In this document: in pieces, positions 26,907 to 34,443 of the stretch
Numbering within the stretch: the first letter of the stretch is position 1
How the letters are laid out: the number at the start of each line of letters is the position of its first letter
NCBI GenBank assembly: GCA_009777845.1
Contig: WRLD01000025.1
Coordinates: 1-42,685 of the forward strand
Reading direction: 5' to 3'
Length of the DNA: 42,685 nt
Origin: Defluviitaleaceae bacterium
GTDB lineage: Bacteria > Bacillota > Clostridia > Lachnospirales > WQUN01
The notes under the pieces: model-generated
What the model saw: only the letters and a program-made list of their open reading frames with translations
What the model was told of the DNA's origin: nothing
Database searches by the model: none
Position numbers and translations under genes: made by a program

Positions 26907-27191
26907 TTACTTTACAATCGCTAGAATATCGCTTTGTTTTACTATGATAAATTCCTCATCGTCGAGCTTTACTTCCGTACCAGCGTATTTGGAATAAATT
27001 ACCTTATCGCCAGGCTTTACTTCCATTTTGACTGTTTTTCCGTCTACAGTGCCGCCCGGGCCTACGGAAACAACCTCGGCGTGCTGTGGCTTTTCCTGTG
27101 CGTTGCCTGGCAAAATAACGCCGCCTTTAGATTTTTCCTCTGCTTCTAATTGTTTAATAACAACGCGGTCGCCTAAGGGTTTTAGCTTCAT
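26907..27191 (-). CDS. groES: Co-chaperonin GroES
   Basis: 94 residues, the usual length. MKLKPLGDRVVIKQLEAEEKSKGGVILPG contains the mobile loop that binds GroEL, and GDKVIYSKYAGTEVKLDDEEFIIVKQSDILAIV is the conserved second half. It is the first gene of the operon, with AGGAGG before the ATG and CIRCE in the 5' untranslated region. Confidence 0.98.
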   Translation of the reverse strand: MKLKPLGDRVVIKQLEAEEKSKGGVILPGNAQEKPQHAEVVSVGPGGTVDGKTVKMEVKPGDKVIYSKYAGTEVKLDDEEFIIVKQSDILAIVK

Positions 27192-27207
27192 GGTATACCT
27201 CCTTTTA

Positions 27208-27234
27208 TTAGCACTCGTTAGCAGTGAGTGCTAA
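27208..27234 (-). promoter_or_regulatory. CIRCE operator (HrcA binding site)
   Basis: A perfect consensus: TTAGCACTC, nine bases, GAGTGCTAA. HrcA binds this to repress groESL except after heat or misfolding stress. It lies between the promoter and the groES ribosome binding site. Confidence 0.97.
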
Positions 27235-27237
27235 TAC

Positions 27238-27266
27238 AGTTTAATGTTGCCAACTTGTTTATGCAA
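27238..27266 (-). promoter_or_regulatory. groESL promoter
   Basis: On the minus strand, TTGCAT (27266-27261), a 17-base spacer and TAAACT (27243-27238). Transcription would begin within or at the edge of CIRCE, as in other Bacillota. Confidence 0.75.
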
Positions 27267-27374
27267 TCATTATTTTGGGCTGTTTTGGGCGATTTTGGGC
27301 GGTATTTGTGCAGAATCGGGCGTTTAGCGAGCTGTTTTTATGCTTTATTTGACATATTTAGCTTTTTTGGGAAT

Positions 27375-28745
27375 TTACAGGAATACCTGCTTGGCACTCC
27401 TCGCTTCGTGCAAAACTCTTTCTATATCAATGGTGGTGTACTCGCCTTTTTCGTACAAAACACGCCCGCGGCAAATCGTCATTTGCACATCTCGTCCGCT
27501 TGTAGAATACGCAAGATTTAGAACTGGGTCGTAGCACATGGTCTGGCGCGGATTGTCAAAATCTACTAGAAGCATGTCCGCATCGTAGCCGTCCGCGATT
27601 ATTCCGCTCTCTTTTTCGCGCCCTTGTGCTTTCGCGCCGTTCACGGTAGCCATTTTTAGCGTTTCCCACGCTGGCAGTGCGGTGGGGTCGCCCGTGATAT
27701 ATTTTTGCAGCAGCGATGCCATTTTCATTTCCTCGAACATGTCATGGGAGTTATTGGAAGAAACGCCGTCCGTGCCGAGTGCCACGTTTACGCCGTGTGC
27801 CAGCATTTTTGTCACTGGCGCAAGACCGCTTGCGAGCTTTAAATTGGAAAGCGGATTATGCGCGATTGTTACGCCTTTTTCGCGTAAAATGTCCAAGTCC
27901 TCGTCGCTTGCCCACACGCCATGCGCGGCGAGCGTAGGCACGTCAAACACGCCATATCTAGCAAACATCTGCGTTGGTGTCGCGCCGAAATTTTTTATAC
28001 AGCTTTCGTGTTCATGCCTTGTTTCCGAAAGGTGCAGGTGCATACGCAAATTATGCTTGTGTGCGAAGTCGGTTACTTGTTCCCATGCGGGCGGGTGCGA
28101 GGTGTAGCAGGCGTGAATGGCGGCTTCTATTTGGATTCGGGGGGTGGTGGCTCGGGCGTTTTCAAGGCTTCGAGGCGATGTTCCCACCACAGCGTTGTCA
28201 AGGCTTCGAGGCGACATTCCCACCACGGAACAGTCGGGGAAAAAGGCCCCTCGGGCCCGCGAGGTTTGCAGGAACTCGTTACATTTGTAAAAATCGAAGC
28301 TGTCCCTGTCCATGCCGACAATGCCGTTGCTAATATTTGCCAACATGCCCGCTTCCTCCGCCGCCTTCGCCACATAATCCATATGGCAATACATGTCAGA
28401 AAACGCAATCGTGCCGCTCGCGAGCATTTCCGCCATTGCCAACAACGTCCCCGTCCGTACCAGCTCGGGCGTTAGCTTGCTTTCAGCAGGAATTAGGTGA
28501 TTAAACAGCCAATCCTCCAACGTGCGGTCGTTCGCAAAGCCGCGGAAAAGCGTCATCGCCGCGTGTGTGTGGCAGTTGTACAGCCCAGGCATAATCACCT
28601 TGTTGGTACAGTCGATTGTTCGGGCAGGCTTTTCACACGCGCCTAGCTTTATTTTGCCGTCATTGATTGTTAGGTCGGCGTTATATAAAACGGGCGAAGC
28701 AGGGTTCATAGTGACGATTGTTGCGTTTTTGAAAAGAATGTACAT
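27375..28745 (-). CDS. mtaD: MtaD-like amidohydrolase (methylthioadenosine/S-adenosylhomocysteine deaminase type)
   Basis: 456 residues of the TRZ/ATZ amidohydrolase family. Metal and substrate residues are visible in MPGLYNCHTHAAMTL, the HLHLSE strand, LAAHGVW and VALGTDGVSSNNS; HNPLSNLKLASG is typical of MtaD/SAH deaminases. It would deaminate MTA or SAH to inosyl derivatives. AAAGGAG lies before the ATG. The odd part is an extra segment of about 37 residues (RARGAFFPDC to SLENA) between the KCNEFLQ helix and the RIQIEAAIHACYT strand, encoded by an in-frame copy of repeat family A; relatives as I recall them lack it. The insert sits in a loop, so the enzyme could still fold. Confidence 0.88.
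   Translation of the reverse strand: MYILFKNATIVTMNPASPVLYNADLTINDGKIKLGACEKPARTIDCTNKVIMPGLYNCHTHAAMTLFRGFANDRTLEDWLFNHLIPAESKLTPELVRTGTLLAMAEMLASGTIAFSDMYCHMDYVAKAAEEAGMLANISNGIVGMDRDSFDFYKCNEFLQTSRARGAFFPDCSVVGMSPRSLDNAVVGTSPRSLENARATTPRIQIEAAIHACYTSHPPAWEQVTDFAHKHNLRMHLHLSETRHEHESCIKNFGATPTQMFARYGVFDVPTLAAHGVWASDEDLDILREKGVTIAHNPLSNLKLASGLAPVTKMLAHGVNVALGTDGVSSNNSHDMFEEMKMASLLQKYITGDPTALPAWETLKMATVNGAKAQGREKESGIIADGYDADMLLVDFDNPRQTMCYDPVLNLAYSTSGRDVQMTICRGRVLYEKGEYTTIDIERVLHEARSAKQVFL
28165..28263 (-). repeat. Repeat family A inside the mtaD coding sequence (copies 7 and 8)
   Basis: On the minus strand one full unit (28263-28202: CGAGGGGCCTTTTTCCCCGAC, then GGTGGGAATGTCGCCTCG) is followed by a partial unit ending GGTGGGAACATCGCCTCG. 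The GGGGCATAGCCCC of other copies is changed here so that the TAG stop is lost and the frame stays open. Confidence 0.8.
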
Positions 28746-28774
28746 AGGTCGGCTCCTTTGTGGGGGATTTTTGT

Positions 28775-28794
28775 GTTTATTTTAACCTAATATG
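28775..28794. repeat. 20-bp repeat near promoters
   Basis: GTTTATTTTAACCTAATATG occurs here upstream of mtaD and again at 30169-30188 upstream of the methyltransferase gene. It contains promoter-like AT-rich words; the function is unclear. Confidence 0.5.
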
Positions 28795-28810
28795 AGTGGG
28801 TACGGCAATA

Positions 28811-28858
28811 AAAAACGCCCCAAGCCGAGGAATAAGTTTCTTTGCTTGGGGTGTTTTT
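28811..28858 (-). terminator. Terminator after the copper-amine-oxidase-N gene
   Basis: AAAAACGCCCCAAGC pairs with GCTTGGGGTGTTTTT with one wobble. T-runs on both strands make it bidirectional. It lies between the 28885 stop and the mtaD start region. Confidence 0.75.
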
Positions 28859-28884
28859 GAATTTTTGCTTGTTGAGTTGTAAAA

Positions 28885-29619
28885 TTATTCGGCGAAACCA
28901 GAGAATGCGTAAGTTATCGCTTGATTTTCGGGCATACTAGTAATTACCTCTACTTTAACGCCTTTAATTCCTTCGACAAATAATCGAATTTCTTTTGGTA
29001 ACGACTGTGCATTTTGCTCAAAAGATTCAACAAGTCTATCGTCAAAATAGATATTTACGGTTGTACCTATAGATGCCGAACCATCTACCCGTCCAAAATC
29101 CATCTCAATCCAATTATATCTCGCATTTAGATTGAGCATGGCAGCTTGGGTATATAATCCAGCGTTGTACCAAGATGTGCCTACATTGAAAACCACAGCA
29201 TTTTGGTAAGTGTTTCCTCCCATTATTGCAACTTCTTGAAATTCGACAGTTCCGCGTCCTTCATACACCGCACCAGAACCGCTACGATATGTTGAACTTC
29301 CATCATAAAACAACTCACTCACAGACGTACCCCTCCGAGTTTCGGCTCGCCCCAAGATAGCAGTATTCGTTGCCGCGTTAAAATCAACGGGCAAATCCAT
29401 TAACTCCGCAATGGTTCTCAATGGTAAAAATGTTCTTCCGCCCATAGTAAACGGTCTAGTATCTGCATCAAAATTCACTGCTTGACCGTTTAGCATTACA
29501 TTAACGCCATAGGTTATTTCCCTCATAATGGTTTGTGCGTTTACAGCCATTATGCCCACCGTAAGTACCGCGCACAACATGAAGCCCATTACCGCGCCCT
29601 TGATTCGTTCCTTGTACAT
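28885..29619 (-). CDS. Exported copper-amine-oxidase-N-domain protein with NPCBM-like domain
   Basis: 244 residues from the ATG at 29619, which has AAAGGAGG upstream; the longer frame to 29700 adds 27 residues without signal character. Residues 1-29 form a signal peptide (MGFMLCAVLTVGIMAVNA). About 38-92 is a Cu_amine_oxidN1 domain (VNVMLNGQAVNFDADTRPFTMGGRTFLPLRTIAELM), a wall-associated domain in Clostridia rather than an oxidase. About 93-244 is beta-rich and resembles NPCBM carbohydrate-binding modules (LNLNARYNWIEMDFGRVD, VNIYFDDRLVESF). It probably acts at the cell surface. Confidence 0.87.
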   Translation of the reverse strand: MYKERIKGAVMGFMLCAVLTVGIMAVNAQTIMREITYGVNVMLNGQAVNFDADTRPFTMGGRTFLPLRTIAELMDLPVDFNAATNTAILGRAETRRGTSVSELFYDGSSTYRSGSGAVYEGRGTVEFQEVAIMGGNTYQNAVVFNVGTSWYNAGLYTQAAMLNLNARYNWIEMDFGRVDGSASIGTTVNIYFDDRLVESFEQNAQSLPKEIRLFVEGIKGVKVEVITSMPENQAITYAFSGFAE

Positions 29620-29893
29620 AAAAAAATCCTCCTTTGCCCTATTTGGGCGAATTTTCGGCAACGCCCGCAGGGAAAGCGCGTAGTTCACGCACTGCCCCAC
29701 GAGGTACGCCGAATATTAAAAAAGCGTGTAAGGACGGCAAAAAATGCCACAACCTACACACCATGAGGAATCGAAAAAATATAAAAGCCTAGCCGCCAAG
29801 CTACACGCAACCAAAAGAAAAAAGCACCCTAGTCAAAACGCCAAAAACAAAGCCATATTGAAAAGGAAATAAAACGGTGCTAAACTGGTATTA

Positions 29894-30000
29894 CGTAGTG
29901 GCAGGCGAAAGCCTGTGTGTGTTAGGCGATGGTTGGAATCCCTACACTCGCCGTGTGATGTTTGGTAGACAACGCACGGTCACTGCGGTTCTTTTTTTCC
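29894..30000 (+). ncRNA. Candidate structured RNA (four-helix, cloverleaf-like)
   Basis: A closing stem pairs 29894-29900 with 29981-29987 (seven pairs, one wobble). Inside it are CAGGC-GAAA-GCCTG (29902-29915, a GNRA-loop hairpin), GGCGA/TCGCC (29925-29929 with 29948-29952) and GTGTG/CGCAC (29953-29957 with 29973-29977, one wobble). A T-run follows at 29990-29998, as in an intrinsic terminator. The loops are too large for a tRNA, and I could not match a known riboswitch class. The region lies in a 650-base gap between divergent genes. The structure was drawn by eye, so chance is possible. Confidence 0.35.
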
Positions 30001-30132
30001 GCACAATTATTTTATCACATATAAAACCATATACACAAGGGCGAAATTTTTCACTTCCGCTAAAAAGACAAAAAAATTTCAATACGTCCGTTTTTATTCA
30101 GTTTTGAAAGCGATTAAGCACGGATTTTGCTT

Positions 30133-30161
30133 ACACATTTTGGCTTCGTGCGTTTGTCGTG
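30133..30161 (+). repeat. Repeat family E, copy 2
   Basis: Identical over 29 bases to 21192-21220. With the inverted copy at 30999-31027 it flanks the methyltransferase gene. Confidence 0.8.
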
Positions 30162-30270
30162 TTTTTACGTTTATTTTAACCTAATATGTGAAGATAATAA
30201 ATAATTTTGGCAGTATACTATGTAGCGTTTCCCATAACCGAAAATGAAAAACAAGAGAACGAGGTAAAAA

Positions 30271-31020
30271 ATGACATCACAAAACATCTACGACAACCCT
30301 CTGTTTTTTGATGGGTACAAAAAGCTACGCGACAACCCCGACAACGCAAATGTTACGGAGGAGAAGCCCGCGTTATTTTCGCTCGCGCCTAATTTGGGCG
30401 GAATGTCGGTTCTTGATTTGGGGTGCGGCTACGGTGAGAATTGTGCGGAATTTATGCGATTAGGCGCGGCTAATGTTACAGGGCTTGATATTTCCGAAAA
30501 AATGCTAGCTGTAGCAAGGGACAAAACTCGTGGAATTAACTATATTTGCGCCGATATGGGCGATTTGTCGGCGTTTGAGGGCAGTTACGATATTGTGTTC
30601 AGCTCGTTGGCTGTTCATTATATTGCGGATTTTAGCCTGCTTTGTTCACAAATTGCGGGCTTATTAAAAAACGGCGGTTATTTTATATTTTCACAGGAAC
30701 ACCCACTGACTACCGCTCCTATTAACGGCATAAGCTGGACTAAAGACGAAAACGGAAACAGAATACATTATAATCTTTCCGATTACGCAAAATGCGGTAG
30801 GCGTGAGGTAAGCTGGCTTGTTGACGGCGTTATAAAGCACCACAGAACGTTCTCGGAAATAACGAATACCCTAATTACGCACGGTTTTTGTATTGAAAGA
30901 GTAATCGAAACCGTCCCCGACAAAGAAACAATAAAACGCATTCCGTACCTTGTCGGTGATTTTCACAAGCCTAATTTTCTTGTGATGAGGGCTAGGAACA
31001 CGACAAACGCACGAAGCTGA
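30271..31020 (+). CDS. Class I SAM-dependent methyltransferase
   Basis: 249 residues. The SAM-binding motif I is VLDLGCGYGENC (about residue 46 on), followed by GLDISEKML, YICADMGDL, DIVFSSLAVHYI and LLKNGGYFIFSQEHP, the UbiE/Methyltransf_11 pattern. The substrate cannot be told; small-molecule methylation is likely. There is a GAACGAGG-type weak ribosome binding site. The final residues (about TTNARS) and the stop come from the inverted family E repeat, so the native end may have been altered. It is a single gene with no obvious operon partner. Confidence 0.88.
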   Translation: MTSQNIYDNPLFFDGYKKLRDNPDNANVTEEKPALFSLAPNLGGMSVLDLGCGYGENCAEFMRLGAANVTGLDISEKMLAVARDKTRGINYICADMGDLSAFEGSYDIVFSSLAVHYIADFSLLCSQIAGLLKNGGYFIFSQEHPLTTAPINGISWTKDENGNRIHYNLSDYAKCGRREVSWLVDGVIKHHRTFSEITNTLITHGFCIERVIETVPDKETIKRIPYLVGDFHKPNFLVMRARNTTNARS

Positions 31021-31027
31021 AATGTGT
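30999..31027 (-). repeat. Repeat family E, copy 3 (inverted, overlaps the gene end)
   Basis: 27 of 29 bases match the complement of 30133-30161. It encodes the last codons and stop of the methyltransferase. Confidence 0.8.
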
Positions 31028-31150
31028 AAATCAAACACGGATTTAACGGATTTACGCAGATTTACGCGGATTTTATCTGGCGCGTTTTTTTATCCGCGTA
31101 ATCCGTGTAAATCCGCGTTCCGCTACCTTTAATTTACATGGATAAAATCT
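31028..31150. repeat. Repeat family C, copy 5
   Basis: ACACGGATTTAACGGATTTA direct units, then TAATCCGTGTAAATCCGCG inverted units, as in the other copies. Confidence 0.75.
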
Positions 31151-31160
31151 GTATCCCATT

Positions 31161-31272
31161 GTAGGGGACGGATTTATCCGTCCCGAGGTACGCACGTTCG
31201 TCAATTCGGGTAGGGGTAACGTACATTAACGCAGAGCGAGGTAATCTCGGGACGGATAAATCCGTCCCCTAC
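31161..31272 (-). repeat. Repeat family B, copy 5 (inverted orientation)
   Basis: 112 bases with the usual arms; the asymmetric core (ACGCACGTTCGTCAATTCGGG ... CAGAGCGAGGTAA) is reversed relative to copies 1-4. A -10-like TATAAT at 31331-31336 probably serves the next gene. Confidence 0.9.
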
Positions 31273-31355
31273 AAAGAACCTGCGTTTGTGCGTTTTTATT
31301 AAGAATGGTTAAATATTTGTGGGATTGTGTTATAATACAAACAAAGGAGAACCCC

Positions 31356-31616
31356 ATGCTAAGACCGAGAATCTTTCAAGTCGAGCCTTGTCCTGATTTT
31401 ACGGTGAGCGTATACTTTGACGATGGCACAGTCAAGCTGTATGATGCGCGCCCACTAATAAAAAAGGGCGGTATTTATGCCCCGCTTGGGGATTTGGATT
31501 TTTTTATTAGCCGCTGTGTTGTTATGAACAATACATTGGCGTGGGATATGTCGGGGAATTGGGATTCTACGGAATGTGTAGATATTTGTCCAGATTTGAT
31601 ATACCAACAAAACTAG
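31356..31616 (+). CDS. DUF2442-family protein
   Basis: 86 residues. The pattern VYFDDGTVKLYDARPLIKKGGIYAPLGDLDFFISRCVVMNNTLAWDMSGNWDSTECVDICPD fits DUF2442, small proteins sometimes found beside toxin-antitoxin-like DUF4160 genes; no such partner is adjacent here. The ATG at 31356 has AAAGGAGA upstream; the longer frame from 31305 does not. The stop touches the AGGAGG of the next gene, so the two are probably translated together. Confidence 0.85.
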   Translation: MLRPRIFQVEPCPDFTVSVYFDDGTVKLYDARPLIKKGGIYAPLGDLDFFISRCVVMNNTLAWDMSGNWDSTECVDICPDLIYQQN

Positions 31617-31631
31617 GAGGCATGGTAAACC

Positions 31632-33278
31632 ATGAGCGAAATAACCGTAAACATACTAGGCGTGGGCAAAAAGACCATCACGCAGGGCACGACCCTATTT
31701 GAACTAAGCGAAAAGTACGCAAGCTCGCCGCACCCTGCGTTAATCGGGAAAATCGACAGCGAGCTGCAAGACCTTTCGCGTAAGGTGCTTTATGATTCGA
31801 GCATCGAGTTTTTGGACATCACGAATCCGCAGGGCTACAGGGCGTACCAGCGCGGCGTTTCGTTCTTGATGATTTACGCGGCGAAGGTTGTTTTTGGGAA
31901 AAAAACACGCGTAGTCATCGCACATTCCATTAACAAGAATTTGTGCTGCGAGCTTCCCGAAATAGAGGGCAAAATAAGCGCGGAGCAGCTTGCGGAAATG
32001 GAAGAAATCATGCGTGAAATGTCTGAAAATGATATTCCTATAGAAAAAATAACGCTGCCAAAGGAGCGCGCCCTGCGAGTTTGTGACGAGCTTGGGCTTT
32101 ATGACCAGATTAGGCTCTTGAAGTATCGACATAATCAGACATTTAGCTTCTACAAAATGGACTGGCTGTACAACTTTTTTCACGGCGAAATGCCGCCGAA
32201 AACAGGGCGGCTAGGCAAATTTAAGCTAGTGGAACGCACGCGCGGCTTTATGCTAATGTTTCCCGATTCTGCGCGCGATTATCAGTTTACGCAGCTGGAG
32301 GAAAACCGCCTTTCCGAGATTTTCGCGGAAAGCAACCGCTGGGCGAGAATAATGAAAGCCGACACGGTCGGCGCATTAAACGACAAAATTTGCAAGAGCG
32401 GCACAGGCGAAATAATCCGCGTAGCGGAAGCCCTACACGAGAAAAAAATCTCACAGCTCGCCGACAAAATAATGCAAGACCGCAGGCCGATTGTGCTAAT
32501 CGCGGGGCCGTCCTCGTCGGGCAAAACCACGTTTGCCTCGCGCCTGGGCGTACAATTGAGCGTTTGCGGCGCGATTCCCCACGTTATTTCGCTGGACAAT
32601 TATTATCTCAACCGTGAGGATTGCCCCAAGGACGAGTTCGGAAATTACGATTTTGAGACGATTGACGCAATCGACACCGAGCAAATTATCAAGGATTTAC
32701 GCGGCCTGCTTGACGGGAAAGCCGTGGAAATTCCATCGTTCAATTTTTACACTGGGCGGCGCGAATATAAAGGCCGCACGCTAAAGCTCTCCTCCGCGGA
32801 CGTTCTGATTATGGAGGGAATCCACGGGCTTAACGAGCGAATCGGCGGCAGCGTGCCGCGCGAGGACAAGTTCAAAATCTTTATATCCGCGCTTACGCAA
32901 ATAAACATAGACGACCACACCCGAATACCCACCACCGACGCGCGCGTCATGCGCCGCATGGTGCGCGACTTCCTTTTCCGCGGCGCGTCCGCGGCAAAAA
33001 CAATAGACATGTGGCCGCGCGTTTTGCACGGCGAAGCAAAATATATCTACCCCTGCCAAGAGCACGCGGACGACTTCTTTAATTCCGCGCTGATTTACGA
33101 GATGTCCGTGCTAAAGCAATACGCCGAGCCGCTTCTTTTCGGCATAGGCCCAGACGAGCCGCAGTATACCGAGGCGCGGCGGCTTATTAAGTTTCTGTCG
33201 TCATTTTTGGGAATACCGAGTGATACTATACCGCCGAATTCGATTTTGAGGGAGTTTGTGGGGGGGAGTTGTTTTTAG
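31632..33278 (+). CDS. Uridine-kinase-like protein with ThrRS-like N-terminal domains
   Basis: 548 residues. The N-terminus (about 1-65) looks like a TGS domain, followed by a ThrRS-type second additional domain (about 70-210, including YRHNQTFSFYKMDWL). The C-terminal half is a P-loop kinase of the PRK/uridine kinase family: Walker A GPSSSGKTT near residue 292, VISLDNYYLNRED, FNFYTGRREYKG and IMEGIHGLNE. It should phosphorylate uridine/cytidine or a related nucleoside. This fused architecture is common in Clostridia. AGGAGG is 11 bases before the ATG. It is coupled to the DUF2442 gene. Confidence 0.9.
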   Translation: MSEITVNILGVGKKTITQGTTLFELSEKYASSPHPALIGKIDSELQDLSRKVLYDSSIEFLDITNPQGYRAYQRGVSFLMIYAAKVVFGKKTRVVIAHSINKNLCCELPEIEGKISAEQLAEMEEIMREMSENDIPIEKITLPKERALRVCDELGLYDQIRLLKYRHNQTFSFYKMDWLYNFFHGEMPPKTGRLGKFKLVERTRGFMLMFPDSARDYQFTQLEENRLSEIFAESNRWARIMKADTVGALNDKICKSGTGEIIRVAEALHEKKISQLADKIMQDRRPIVLIAGPSSSGKTTFASRLGVQLSVCGAIPHVISLDNYYLNREDCPKDEFGNYDFETIDAIDTEQIIKDLRGLLDGKAVEIPSFNFYTGRREYKGRTLKLSSADVLIMEGIHGLNERIGGSVPREDKFKIFISALTQINIDDHTRIPTTDARVMRRMVRDFLFRGASAAKTIDMWPRVLHGEAKYIYPCQEHADDFFNSALIYEMSVLKQYAEPLLFGIGPDEPQYTEARRLIKFLSSFLGIPSDTIPPNSILREFVGGSCF

Positions 33279-33294
33279 GGGAGTGGGGGCGATG

Positions 33295-33331
33295 TAGTTG
33301 ATGTTTTGCGTTACACGCAAAACATCAACTA
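33295..33331. repeat. Perfect 17-bp hairpin without T-tail
   Basis: TAGTTGATGTTTTGCGT pairs exactly with 33315-33331 around a three-base loop. GGGGC and GCCCC can extend the stem after a bulge. It lies 17 bases past the kinase stop, but no T-run follows. Confidence 0.7.
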
Positions 33332-33375
33332 GCCCCTTGGGGTTATTGTCAAGAGGAACTTTTCCGTACAGGGAA

Positions 33376-33419
33376 AAAGCCTAGCGAGAATGGCTTAATG
33401 CCGTCATTCGCTAGGCTTT
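33376..33419. repeat. Second hairpin after the kinase gene
   Basis: AAAGCCTAGCGA (33376-33387) pairs exactly with 33408-33419. The loop holds a further GGC/GCC pair. It may help end transcription or be a small RNA structure. Confidence 0.45.
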
Positions 33420-33455
33420 GGAATATTTTAAGATTCTTTTATAACCAAACCACCC

Positions 33456-33485
33456 AAAAACGCCCAAATGTCATGGGCGTTTTTT
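33456..33485 (+). terminator. Rho-independent terminator
   Basis: AAAAACGCCC pairs with GGGCGTTTTT around nine bases, with a T6 tail. It is the clearest terminator for the DUF2442/kinase unit. Confidence 0.8.
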
Positions 33486-33600
33486 AATTACAATCATAGC
33501 AGTCAGCCACAGCAGTCACAGCAAGCACATTTTGAAATCGTGACTAAAAGGGGGCGCTAAGCGCCGAAACAAGAAAGCACGAAGCGGTTTAACTCAAAGC

Positions 33601-33670
33601 TGTCACGGCTTCAAAGTATAACTGCCACGGCTTCAAAATATAGCTGTCACGGCTTCACAAAGTATGCTTG
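33601..33670 (+). repeat. Three 22-bp tandem repeats
   Basis: TGTCACGGCTTCAAAGTATA-type units start at 33601, 33623 and 33645, a period of exactly 22 bases with few differences. They lie between the terminator and the small Cys-rich gene. This is far too few and too similar throughout to be a CRISPR array. Confidence 0.75.
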
Positions 33671-33690
33671 ATATAAAAATTACGTGAGAA

Positions 33691-33861
33691 TTATAGGTTA
33701 TTTATTTCTTGTAGCTGTCGTTCTTTTTCGGCTTCTAAAAAATCGCTATCGAGAGAAATAATTATACAATCCTCGCACATTCCCAAAGAATTGACTTCTA
33801 TTCGGGCTAATTGGCATATGTTCTTTTTGCTGTATATACAATATTTATTTTCGCAAGTCAT
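33691..33861 (-). CDS. Small Cys-rich protein, 56 aa
   Basis: The ORF starts with ATG at 33861 and reads MTCENKYCIYSKKNICQLARIEVN, then SLGMCEDCIII, ending in a charged helix (EAEKERQLQEINNL). Five cysteines arranged as CX4C, then C, then CX2C suggest a zinc site. The ribosome binding site is GGGGG about 11 bases upstream. It is divergent from an XRE regulator across a shared gap of 157 bases. Small Cys-rich proteins like this are frequent on integrative elements of Bacillota; the function is unknown. Confidence 0.65.
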   Translation of the reverse strand: MTCENKYCIYSKKNICQLARIEVNSLGMCEDCIIISLDSDFLEAEKERQLQEINNL

Positions 33862-33924
33862 TTTATTAAGCCCCCATATGGTATTAAAGATTTAGAGCAT
33901 GACATAATAAATTATAGCAATAAA

Positions 33925-33953
33925 ATACATCAACGTCAAGGCATGTGATGTAT
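33925..33953. promoter_or_regulatory. Palindromic operator candidate
   Basis: ATACATCA (33925-33932) and its exact complement TGATGTAT (33946-33953) are 13 bases apart, in the gap between the divergent Cys-rich gene and the XRE gene. A TATAAT at 33985-33990 may be the -10 of the regulator. Autoregulation is the natural reading. Confidence 0.5.
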
Positions 33954-34018
33954 TCAGTACGTCACAGACGAAGCCCACTTGCTCTATAATTATTTTTCAC
34001 ATGGGAGGCGAATTGTTT

Positions 34019-34351
34019 ATGAAAGAAGATTGTCTTATATGGGTTGCAAAGCGGCTCGAAGATTTAAGAGAGAACAAAGGGGTTTCGGCAAGGGAAATGA
34101 GCCGCCGCATTAACCGAGATGAAACATATATTAGGCAGATAGAAACAGGCAAGCTAGTGCCGTCTATCTCTGTGCTGTTTGAAATATGCTCTTATTTGGG
34201 AATTACTGTCAAGGATTTTTTTAGTGATGAGGTCGAAAATCCCGAATTATTAAATGAATTATTTGAAATACTACGAACGCTTAACAAACATGAACTTGAA
34301 AGTATTACAAGCATTGTAGAAATTATTGCAGAAAAGAAGGCAAGTAAATAA
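34019..34351 (+). CDS. XRE-family helix-turn-helix regulator
   Basis: 110 residues from ATG 34019, which has GGGAGG ten bases upstream; the longer frame starts inside that site. Residues 8-68 form an HTH_3 domain (KRLEDLRENKGVSAREMSRRI, YIRQIETGKLVPSISVLFEICSYLGI). The C-terminal helices (LNELFEILRTLNKHELESITSIVEII) probably dimerise. It is divergent from the Cys-rich protein gene and ends at a strong terminator. It resembles stand-alone repressors of mobile elements. Confidence 0.87.
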   Translation: MKEDCLIWVAKRLEDLRENKGVSAREMSRRINRDETYIRQIETGKLVPSISVLFEICSYLGITVKDFFSDEVENPELLNELFEILRTLNKHELESITSIVEIIAEKKASK

Positions 34352-34371
34352 TACGTAAGCCTTAAATATTT

Positions 34372-34427
34372 GGCATAAAAAACCGACAAGAATACGATAA
34401 AATCGCTCGTTGTCGGTTTTATGTGCA
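34372..34427. terminator. Bidirectional terminator between convergent genes
   Basis: AAAACCGACAA (34379-34389) pairs with 34410-34420, and GCATAAAA with TTTTATGTGC extends the stem; both strands carry a T-rich tail. It serves the XRE gene and the convergent dockerin-type gene. Confidence 0.8.
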
Positions 34428-34443
34428 ACATGGGATTATGTTC

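Noticed and set aside
29640..29760. Possible riboswitch upstream of the copper-amine-oxidase-N gene
   Set aside because: GC-rich pairable segments are present, but I could not match them to the ydaO/c-di-AMP or c-di-GMP consensus and found no convincing expression platform.
29894..29987. Cloverleaf considered as a tRNA gene
   Set aside because: Hairpin loops of 18 and 15 bases replace the 7-base anticodon and T loops, and there is no TTCRA motif in the T-arm position.
33601..33670. 22-bp tandem repeats considered as a CRISPR
   Set aside because: The units are contiguous, with no spacers, and there are only three.
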